Shown piece after piece: positions 1-7,640 of a stretch of DNA of 25,078 nt. Under the pieces are notes generated by a model that saw nothing but the letters and a program-made list of their open reading frames with translations, had not been told where the DNA came from and did not search any database. This DNA comes from Chlorokybus atmophyticus (lineage: Eukaryota; Streptophyta; Chlorokybophyceae; Chlorokybales; Chlorokybaceae), in NCBI GenBank assembly GCA_009103225.1, contig RHPI01003156.1, positions 678,159-703,236 on the forward strand. The letters are read 5' to 3'. Each line of letters opens with the position of its first letter. The first letter of the stretch is position 1. A program made the translations under genes and the position numbers.

Positions 1-479
1 CTCGCGCGAACCAACATGGTCGCCCATCAGCCGTCCGTTTATGACCACAAATGGACGGCTGTGCGCGCGCGACACTTGTCTGGGTGCAACCGTTCAATCA
101 GTCATGTTGAACTAGTGACAGGGCTGACGTGCTGTGTTATCCCTCTGAGGATGAGCAGCAGCGGCTGCTCTCTACTGCCAAATTTGTATGAGCTGAGCAA
201 CGTTGATACACCCAATGCAAAGCATGCAACAACAATGTTGTTAACGTCTATTGCCAGATGGCTACATCAAGCAACGACTCTGCATGTCAGGTGGACTCTG
301 CCCCTGTCCCATCACGAGTCATCCACGAAGGGCGGCCAAGCATGTGGTACAAGCGAAGATTCTACCGTGTACTATGTTGTCCTTATCGACAACATTACCC
401 AGCAAGAAACAGGGTACGTGCAAAAAGTATCCTGTCAGCAAAACTAAGGACACTGAATATGTGGCAGGTTTGCACTATG

Positions 480-511
<32 letters not shown>

Positions 512-620
512 CTCACTCGCGCGCTCGCGCGCTCGCTCGCTCGCTCGCTCTCGCTCTCTCTAATGCATGTGCTGATGGTATGCGCGCAGCGCACGCATGC
601 TACCATCAGCACAAGCACCA
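1..620. other. Gene-free flank with CT/GCTC microsatellite
   Basis: I see no convincing exon here on either strand. From about 479 to 560 there is a compound CT, GCTC and GCGC microsatellite. It makes the apparent Ser/Leu and Arg/Ala runs in forward frames, which I do not accept as protein. An imperfect hairpin follows at 569-613. The missing second half of the C-type lectin domain encoded just downstream on the minus strand would be expected here, but I could not find it. Confidence 0.6.
569..613. repeat. Inverted repeat (12-bp perfect arms, hairpin)
   Basis: The arms GTGCTGATGGTA and TACCATCAGCAC are perfect complements. The enclosed bases also pair partly (TGCG with CGCA). The hairpin lies directly after the stop codon of the minus-strand lectin exons, so it would fall in the 3' untranslated region of that transcript if the stop is real. 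Confidence 0.7.
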
Positions 621-1094
621 TTAAATGTCCTCAAAGATGTTGCGGCCGGCACCGATCCACACCACCAAGTATTGACCCATTACCTTGCGGATGCCCGCGT
701 TGTCGGCCGCACTGTAGATCTGAAACAAGAGGGTTGAGAGTGTGAATTGGCATCACAGACACGTACATGCACGCATGCACACGTGCGCATAGATACAACG
801 TGCTTGCATCATTCACCTGTGCAAGGGTGCCGCCGCCGGCCCTGCAGCGCCTCATGGCTCCGAACCAGGTGAACTGCTGGGCGGGGTCGTTGTAGGGGCT
901 GTTGCCACTGCAGCATGTGACAAGGCAGGTGAGTGGGTTGGTCTGAGAACTATGTGCGATGCAACAGGTTGCTGGGGGTATTGCGATACACGTTGCTGCT
1001 TCGATCCACGCGTAGCAGTAGCATCGCGTGTTTGGGTCCTTGGCATCTGTTGGGACGCACTTGGCCCCTAGAGCGTCCTTGGTGGGGCAGCTGC
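621..1094 (-). CDS. C-type lectin-like domain protein, partial (three exons)
   Basis: Three exons on the minus strand join in phase: 992-1094, 817-907 and 621-719. The joined reading carries a Cys-rich start (SCPTKDALGAKCVP, then CYCYAWIEA). It continues into the first half of a C-type lectin fold: FTWFGAMRRC, GGGTLAQIYSAADNAGI and VVWIGAGRNIFED. The W-A-C, GG-LA-I-S-DN and WIGA pattern is diagnostic for this family, which binds carbohydrate or protein ligands outside the cell. Introns begin GTGTAT and GTGAAT and end CAG. The frame reaches TAA at 621-623 before the usual second half of the domain (W-W-DG, last cysteines). Either a further splice is missed (AAG|GTAATG inside the last exon is a good donor) or the gene is truncated. 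The first exon enters at phase 1, so upstream exons with a signal peptide should exist but are not identified. Confidence 0.72.
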
Positions 1095-1231
1095 CTGCAT
1101 GTGAGACAGTGTGTGTGTGTGCGCGTGTGCGCGTCAGTTGAGGTGGCGGGATGCCAACCAGAAGTCGTGCAGGCGCGATCAGACCAGTTCTTCTGGACAT
1201 ATGGGGACACGCCGGACTCAGGTCACATCAT

Positions 1232-1330
1232 CATGTTGTTGTCGTTGTTGCAACCGCTGGTAGCGTTGTTGCTGCTGTGGTTGTTGCGCTGCTTCTTCAT
1301 GTTGCTGTTGACGCTGGTATTGTCGTTGAT
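1232..1330. repeat. Degenerate TTG/CTG trinucleotide tract
   Basis: An imperfect run of GTT, GTC and GCT triplets lies between the lectin exons and the first recognised exon of the forward gene. It yields hydrophobic Leu/Val strings in two forward frames and Gln strings in reverse, all of which I read as repeat artefacts. Confidence 0.6.
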
Positions 1331-1404
1331 GTGCGTGTTGAGTGCGACATTTTATCAATGTGTCCATGCGTGTGTAATGATGCGCAGGCACCATCCCCAT
1401 ATAG

Positions 1405-2986
1405 CCGTACACTGAGTGGTGGTATGACCACATCAACCTGTACGACTCAGACGATACAAGCAGGAGTACTGCCTTGGCATGGTGAGTCACAGAACAAGTG
1501 ACACCCACACAACTCTCTTCCCTTGTTCTCATGCAGTACAACTCACGTCCGCATGTATCGATAGCATATGTGGCAGAGCCCCACGACTATTTGCCAGCAA
1601 CACAGTCACTCTCCTTTGCTTGCGGCAGGTTGGCTGGCTTCAACATCACCGGCCACCCGGGCTCCTGGGACGACAAACTCTTCGACGAACAAAATCTTGC
1701 CGTCTGCTCAGTTACAGATTGACATGCAACGAAACCTTCACCACCACACCCAACAACAACAACAACAACATCAACACCAACTCCTCCCCTTGCATGCAGT
1801 CCCCCAAGTCGGCTCCACCTTCCCCCCCGCCCCTCCCGCCCCAAGCGACCCCCCCTCCTCCTCGTCCCCCTCCTTCTCTACCTCAGCTCTTCCTCCTCCT
1901 CCTCCTCCTCCTTCTCCCCGTCCCCGCCCCCGACGGTGCCGACGGGGTGGGCCAGCGCAGACATCGCCACGGATGCCGCCGGAACCACCGCGTATGGGGC
2001 GGGGACGTGGACCGCAGTATGAGTGAGTGGTGTGTGCGTGTGTGTGCGCGTGGATCTCTGTGCCCGCAAATGTGTGCATGAGTGAACATGTGGCCTGATT
2101 GTGTGTGCATGCAGGTGATATCTGGGGTACAGCCGATTCGCTCCGTTATGTGTATTCTGGTCCCTACACCGGCAATGTTAGGATTGTGGCGAAGCTGACA
2201 GGCCAGGACGATACCACGACACCCAACACAAAAGCGGGCGTCATGCTGAGGACCAACTTGATTCCCGGTTAGCAAGACACCATTCCTGATGCACATAATC
2301 TGGGCTGCGTAAAGGAAGTGTCGGTTGGCTTTGTTTCTTTCTGTGTTGGTTTTGTTGTGGATATGCTGATGGGTTTGCAGGGTCGCCTTATGCGGCGCTC
2401 TTTGGTGCTACGATATGGCGTGGCAAGTCTTTGTTCACACAGGCAAGCAAGACTTCTTGCGCGCGTGCGTGCGTGCGTGCTCATGTCTGCACGTGTGATT
2501 TGCTGCGGTACTCGTCTGGCGTGCGTGCGTGCGTGTATGCACACAGGATTGAGTTTGTCTATGCGTGTTCTTGCACAAGATTGACTCAGCATCGCTTCTG
2601 TTGCAGTACCGCACCGTCGCCGACACGGCCACCACTGCAGGTCCGAGCGCCACCTCAGCCCCGTTCGCCCCTTACGTCCTCCCCGTGTGGTACCGCCTCA
2701 CGCGCCTGGCCAGCACCATCACCTTCAAAGGTAAGAGAAACACACACTCGCACCCACACAACATATACACCTCTCGTCATACACAGCTTCCACCGACGGG
2801 GCTGCCTGGACCGTCATTGCCACCTACGTTGCGCTAGCAGGGAGTGCACTCGCGGCGGGCGGGCCACTGTATGTGGGTTTGCCGTCCAACTCCGTCACGC
2901 ATGGGACGGCGGGGCCGCTGGCCAGCGTGGACGTACAGCGTGGACGTCACGACGGCGTTCTGAGGGGAGAGCCTTCTTTGGTGTAA
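1405..2986 (+). CDS. Secreted-type protein with C-terminal DUF1349-like concanavalin-fold domain
   Basis: Exon pieces on the plus strand are about 1405-1481, 1537-1710, about 1917-2016, 2115-2267, 2381-2426, 2607-2730 and 2787-2986 (stop TAA 2984-2986). The front part (WWYDHINLYD, FNITGHPGSWDDKLF with an N-glycosylation site) is not recognised. A Pro/Ser/Thr-rich linker encoded by CAA and CCT repeats follows. The back part reads PTGWASADIATDAAGT, GDIWGTADSLRYVYSGPYTG, AGVMLRTNL, GSPYAAL, YRTVAD, WYRLTR and STDGAAWTVIAT. That is the order typical of bacterial DUF1349/beta-sandwich modules attached to secreted sugar-active proteins. The last splice (2730/2787) and the 2267/2381 splice keep phase. 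The joints at 1481/1537, 2016/2115 and 2426/2607 do not, so the gene is either modelled wrongly there or damaged. The start is unknown. Confidence 0.6.
1747..1925. repeat. CAA and CCT triplet tracts in linker-encoding DNA
   Basis: A (CAA)n tract at about 1747-1775 and a (CCT)n tract at about 1887-1915 flank C-rich DNA. In the frame shared with exon 1537-1710 and with the WASADI exon, this reads as a stop-free Pro/Thr/Ser-rich linker after a TGA at 1720-1722. It may therefore be partly coding, with a short intron removing the stop. Confidence 0.5.
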
Positions 2987-3329
2987 CGTTGTTGTTGTGT
3001 CTCGTGAGGGTAACAGTAGTTTATGAGTGAGACACAGGTTGTGGCTGACAGTAGACTGAAGATTATGAGGCTTTGACTTATATAAAGTGGTGGTGTGAAT
3101 GTGATGAAGGGGAATGAATGTAACAAGTTTTTAACTGATGCAGGGGTGCAATGGTGGTAGTCTCAATGCTGTCGATATACTTGATTGCGTGCACAGTTCT
3201 GTGCATTACTCCGTATGTGATGGTCCTATGCAAATGAACTGTTTACTCGGCATCACATACTTCATAACAACAGCAATAGCATTGATGTCGACGATTGAGT
3301 GCATGCGCTCAGGGACACAAGCAGAATAC
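2987..3329. other. Convergent intergenic spacer
   Basis: The spacer separates the 3' end of the forward DUF1349-type gene from the 3' end of the minus-strand methyltransferase. It is AT-richer than its surroundings. I see no exon, RNA gene or clear repeat. A forward ORF from 3138 has no recognisable features. Confidence 0.5.
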
Positions 3330-5535
3330 TTATACCTGCACGTCAAGTGTGGACAAAGCCGTATCACACGCTATGTTGCATTCCAGATTCTCACTATCAC
3401 TAAGCCCTAGTTCCCACACTTCAAGGTATCCGCTCCGTTGATAATCAAAGCGCTGGGGGATAGTGTCCATACCAATCCTACGCCCGACAAATAGCTTGGA
3501 AATGTCATGTGTGTTGTTGCTGTCGTCGCAAGTGCCCATATCGAGGAAATGGCTCCTGAAGTGGTTGTATGCGGGAGCTTTGATATCCAAGTCGTCGGCG
3601 GAGAAATTGACTCGCTTTTCGAGTGCGATGATAAGAACCTGATGGTGGGCAAGTGCCTGTGAGCGCACACATACACGCGCACAATGGTACAAGAGTATGC
3701 GCATGCACACGCACACACGTGTGCAGGCACGCACGCGTGCATCTCCCACGGATGTACCCACACGAACACATGCGTGAGCGCACATCAGCACGCATACCAG
3801 CACAAGTGCGCGCACACTCACACGCACACATTATTCGTTGCTGCTGCTTGCTTGCTTCTGTTGCTGAAATCTGCTCACACACGCAACCCTTACTCACCTT
3901 CTGTTTGCCAAAGCCCAGCAGCCACTTCAAAGTCCCGAAGAACGCATCCGTAGCGTTGTCATCATAAATCGTATCAGCCGCAAGCACTAACGTTGCATCT
4001 CTCAGCTCGGCGATATCGCCTTCACTCCAGGCATAGTCATCCCCTTTGTCACCTGCTCGCAGGAGATGTCAGTCTGTGGTTCGTATCGAGAGGGGATATC
4101 GCCCCAACGTGCCTGATGTGGGGAGAGGCTTTGTCCAGTCCAGTCTGCGCACACGGGCGATATCGGTCTCAAGCGTGTTCGCGTGCACGTTGGCGAGGCA
4201 GTTTGTTAGCACGTCATCGTACGCATCTGAGGCAGATTGTGTGTGTGAGTGTGTGTGACTTCTCTTGCGTGTGCGTATGTACTTGTATGTGTGCATGCGC
4301 TCGGTCTCTCCAACTGCAACATGTGTGATCGCCCATAGCGTGCACTCGTCATGTATGTGAAGCCCCGTGTGGCATATGCAGCTTTTTACCTGTGAGGCAA
4401 ACCCGGGACGCCACTTGCGCAAGAACAATCCCAACCAACCCTGCCGCACAGCTTCATATGCAAGGGCACGCGTGCGTGCGTGCATGCCTGTGCGTGAGCG
4501 TGTGCGTGTGTGTGTGCGCGTTGCCATGCGTGTCTGCTGAGATGCCAATCACATAACATGACAATGCTAGCATACACACCACAAGGACAATAACAACAAC
4601 AATAACAGTAACCGTCTCACCTGGTCCCGCCCCAAGTTCAACCGCCCTGACACCGCAGCACACGAGCTCGTTGCTCAACACCCACTCCGCCAACAGCAGC
4701 GCCCCGGTCCACACCTTGTTGTTGTTGTTATGTTGTGTTAAACCACATCATCACACACACACACACACACACACACTTCTCCCTTACTTGCAGCCCGACA
4801 GCGCGCAGCCGCGTCGCCATGGAGTGCCTGATGACCACATTAGTCGCGCGTGCCTCACCACCATTGTTGTCTTGCTGTGTTATCTTGTTGTGTCCTTTGC
4901 GCGGGAGGACCAGGTCGCCATCGGAGTCGAGGGCGGAGGCGACAAAGACTGTGGTTGTGTGCGAGTTTGTTGTTGTGGGTGTGGGTGTGGGTGTGGGTGT
5001 GGGGCGGGTGTTGGCGTGGACCTGGAGCGAGGGTGTGTATGGTCAGATAGGACAGTGATGCGCATGTTGGTGTGTAAGAGTGGAATTTGCATCAGAACAA
5101 AAGGAATAGACACAGGTGTGTACGTGCAGCCAACAGTAGCTGTCACTGCAAGCACATCTACATATGCATGCATGCATGAACGTAAGTGTGCAACTGCTCG
5201 TGTGCTCGTACACGCGCGCACGCACGCACTCACTCACTTGCACGTTCCTGCCCTTGCATGTGTCGCTCTGATTTGGCATGTGGTTACTTTTGTTTCAACT
5301 TGAGTGTATACCGCGTGCGAATAATACAGAGAGAGCGCACTGGGTGCACACTGTACACATACATTTGCGTTGCTACATTGGGAAGCAATGCTCGTTGGGT
5401 CGCTACAAGTGTTAGTGGATTGTGCGCATGTGTCCGTTCGGTATGCATGCATGCAGTGCGTGTCGCTAAGCAGGCATGCTCTTACTGATTGTACGTATCA
5501 CTCACCTCAGACAGCAGCAAGTCCTCATCTTCCAT
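3330..5535 (-). CDS. METTL22: METTL22-like protein-lysine methyltransferase, complete (7 exons, 327 aa)
   Basis: The exons on the minus strand are 5506-5535, 4788-5021, 4621-4714, 4390-4440, 4113-4226, 3898-4052 and 3330-3638. They join in perfect phase from ATG (5533-5535, G at +4) to TAA (3330-3332). The product is a SAM-dependent class I methyltransferase of the METTL21/22 group; human METTL22 modifies the DNA/RNA-binding protein Kin17. The N-terminus is MEDEDLLLSE. Next come a Pro-Thr hexanucleotide-encoded linker and the SALDSDGDLV acidic patch. Then come HSMATRLRAVGLQVW, motif I ELGAGPGLVGIVLA, the LTDAYDDVLTN strand, LDWTKP and the family DXXY motif as ADTIYDD. The C-terminus has ALEKRVNF and YLEVWEL, both typical of METTL22. 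It is shorter than the human protein (about 400 residues), mostly in the N-terminal linker. The intron after exon 4113-4226 starts with GC instead of GT. A decayed inverted copy lies at 13373-14945. Confidence 0.9.
3655..3835. repeat. Alternating purine-pyrimidine tract inside METTL22 intron
   Basis: The last METTL22 intron is dominated by CA, TG and CG dinucleotides over roughly 180 bases (for example ATGCGCATGCACACGCACAC). All its open frames are Ala/His/Thr/Cys-rich artefacts. Such tracts can form Z-DNA. The paralogous intron at about 14580-14765 has the same character. Confidence 0.6.
4053..4112 (-). other. GC-AG intron in METTL22
   Basis: The 60-base intron between exons 4113-4226 and 3898-4052 begins GCACGT and ends GAGCAG. 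Reading through it meets TGA, and both flanking phases agree (phase 1), so splicing is required. In the paralogous copy the same position reads GTACGT, so the GC donor probably arose by one T-to-C change here. Confidence 0.75.
4751..4776. repeat. CA microsatellite in METTL22 intron
   Basis: A pure CA run of about 25 bases lies between METTL22 exons 4788-5021 and 4621-4714, outside the splice signals. Confidence 0.85.
4975..5004 (-). repeat. Coding hexanucleotide repeat (CCCACA)n, Pro-Thr linker
   Basis: Inside METTL22 exon 2 the minus strand repeats CCCACA and translates to alternating Pro-Thr. The broken copy keeps the same repeat at about 13417-13447 on the plus strand, so the linker predates the duplication. 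Confidence 0.8.
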
Positions 5536-5758
5536 CTCCAGCGCCTTCCCCTCGCATCATGACCGACAAACAAACAAACGAAAAGAGTACACGCGCACAC
5601 TGCTGCAACAATCAGTCCCAATTTTGCCTGCATGTGCCGCAACCCTAACCCTCACCTTGATCCTGGATCACTGAACCTTCAAGCTTTCATCCATTGCTTC
5701 ACTGACCCTGATGATCCCGCTGACTCCGTTCGACCATGCAGAAAGACAGGTCCTACTA

Positions 5759-6235
5759 CAGTAAGACCTCGGTCTAGGAGACACGTTTATTCGCACTTTG
5801 TCTCTTAACACAAGGGTCTCTTTCCTTCATGTAAGAGACTGTGCTCTGATATCGAGGTTACGTCACAAACATCACGCTAAGTACAACGTGTGATGCTATG
5901 TCATGCTTTGACACGTAATATGTATATCGAGGTTACGTCACAAACATCACGCTAAGTATAAGGTGTGCTATGTCATGCTGTGACACGTAATATGTATATA
6001 TATAGCACTTGCTTATATATGGTAATGCACAATTCTTATAAAGCATACTTATTAATGCAGTTCATCAAGCACCACCCTTCGTGTAAGAGAAAATCGATCA
6101 TGTTGAGGTCTCCTACGGCGGGGTCTCTTGCTCCTATAATGGAGAGATTTGAGTGGTAAAGATATGTTCCCCCACAATTGTCTCGTACAAGGCGAGATCT
6201 CTTAGTCGGAGATATCTATCAGAGAGGTTATACTG
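5759..6235. mobile_element. TA-flanked pogo/Tigger-like non-autonomous element (about 477 bp)
   Basis: The left end reads CAGTAAGACCTCGGTC after a TA (5757-5758). The right end, read inward on the minus strand, is CAGTATAACCTCTCTG and is followed by TA (6236-6237). CAGTA-x-x-ACCTC ends with TA target duplication resemble the ends of pogo/Tigger elements of the Tc1/mariner superfamily. GAGAC/GTCTC boxes recur inside, with a second inverted copy of the left subterminal region near 6078-6135. No transposase frame is present, so the element would depend on an enzyme from elsewhere. A 75-bp tandem duplication lies inside it. Termini match at 10 of the first 12 positions only, so the copy is old or the assignment to pogo is approximate. 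Confidence 0.65.
5849..5997. repeat. Two tandem copies of a 75-bp unit
   Basis: Copy one (5849-5923) and copy two (5924-5997) share ATATCGAGGTTACGTCACAA, ACATCACGCTAAGTA, GCTATGTCATGCT and GACACGTAATATGTAT, with small differences. Each carries TTACGTCA, which resembles a CREB/ATF half-site context. They sit within the TA-flanked element. Confidence 0.9.
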
Positions 6236-6451
6236 TACCGCTCCGCTATGGGGCGCAAACACTATTAATACTAACTTGACAAGGCTAATTTGCACTTGTA
6301 AATAAATAAATTGCATCCCTGAGGGCAAACAACTCTTCCTTTGCTTAAAGGTGGGCTACTATTATTGACACACATGGTCATGAATACACATACCGTTCTG
6401 GTGAGACACAGTTGTGTTCAAAGTGACATGTGCAAAATCGGATCTACTTTA

Positions 6452-6475
6452 GGGCGGCATGAATTCATGCCGCCC
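6452..6475. repeat. Perfect 24-bp palindrome
   Basis: The half-site GGGCGGCATGAA is followed directly by its exact complement. It is GC-rich in otherwise AT-rich gene-free DNA. Confidence 0.95.
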
Positions 6476-7006
6476 CATTAGTTAGCATGTGACCTAATAA
6501 CCCGGTAATGTATCACAAGCCTGACTATTATGCTATGTGGCAAAACTCGATACCATAATAAGAATGATTCGCGTGAGGATGTGTCTTGATTGTGTGCTAT
6601 GTTAAATTTTGCATTTACGAAATCGAGTTTTTGATGACCGAACGCACGTATTATATTATATCAACCGTAATTTTGCACCTTATTGCCTCTTCTTCGCTTT
6701 CATGATCAACTGGCTGCAATTGGCAAGTGAAAACATGGGCTGCCATCGTTATGCGTTTTTCCTATGCTTGCATGCATGTTGTTAACAATTGTTACTAAAT
6801 CAACGTTGCACAATGTTGATGCTTGCATTTGCAAATGGTTAGCCCCTACTGATTTAGCTTTGCGTTTACGAATTCTCATGCTTCCATAACATGTATGTGG
6901 TTAAGTCGAAGTTTCGTGTGCGTTGGGGTATACATTTGTGCTCGATGTGTATAAGCAGAATAGTGGGGAGGAAGGGGGCCAACAAAGTAAGGATTGCGTT
7001 AGCATG

Positions 7007-7042
7007 GCACATGTGTATGCGAGCGCTCGTGTACACATGTGC
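7007..7042. repeat. Near-perfect 36-bp palindrome
   Basis: The left half GCACATGTGTATGCGAGC pairs with the right half apart from two adjacent mismatched pairs, and there is no spacer. Confidence 0.85.
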
Positions 7043-7146
7043 GCACACATTTACTCCCGCATGCAATTATTAACATTAAATATACGTATACTCAGTCAAC
7101 GCAATAGTCAAACCACCAACCATCCCGCGGTAAATAATTCATTGAT

Positions 7147-7191
7147 GTGCACAATGCTAGAATCAATAATCAATCTTCTAGCATTGTGCAC
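7147..7191. repeat. Inverted repeat, 16-bp perfect arms, 13-bp loop
   Basis: The left arm GTGCACAATGCTAGAA (7147-7162) and the right arm 7176-7191 are exact complements around a 13-base AT-rich loop. Confidence 0.95.
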
Positions 7192-7224
7192 GTTATTCAG
7201 CCCAAGAAAGCAACTGCTTTATTA

Positions 7225-7254
7225 GGTTGACTGATGCACGTGCATCAGTCAACC
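7225..7254. repeat. Perfect 30-bp palindrome
   Basis: The half-site GGTTGACTGATGCAC is followed by its exact complement. Pairing continues outward (ATT with AAT) after one mismatch, giving about 38 bases in all. It lies only 33 bases from the preceding inverted repeat. Confidence 0.95.
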
Positions 7255-7431
7255 CAATGATGTGCACATGCGGTTTGGCAACCCTCATGTGCAAGCAAGA
7301 TGATGTGAGCAACAGTAACCCGCTCAGCAAGCATATTGCAATGTATGCTTCTACACGTACATGTCTCCATCTTACCCCACTCCTACCATACCACACATTG
7401 TATTGATGGCATTCATGTCGCATGTGCATAT

Positions 7432-7640
7432 AGGGTAGGACAAAGTGGCAAAACGCAGTACATGTTAAAAGTCACCGTGCTTGGGAGGTGCTGGCAATCA
7501 TGTGTGCTCTATCTCCCTGTAATCCATTAACGTGCAGGGTAGGACAAAGCGGCAAAACGCAGTACAGGTTCAAAGTCAGCGTGCGTGGCAGGTGCTGGCA
7601 ATCATGTGTGCTCTATTTCTCCATAATATTAGCATGCAAG
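7432..7640. repeat. Two tandem copies of a 104-bp unit
   Basis: Copies start at 7432 and 7536. Shared blocks include AGGGTAGGACAAAG, GGCAAAACGCAGTACA and GGTGCTGGCAATCATGTGTG. Several substitutions separate the copies, mostly near the 3' end of the unit. I see no coding sense in it. Confidence 0.9.

Noticed and set aside
480-745. Ser/Leu- and Arg/Ala-rich forward frames
   Set aside because: They are produced entirely by the CT and GCTC microsatellite and have no conserved feature.
4975-5004. Telomere-like (GTGGGT)n array
   Set aside because: It is inside a METTL22 exon, translates as Pro-Thr and is conserved in the duplicate, so it is coding sequence.
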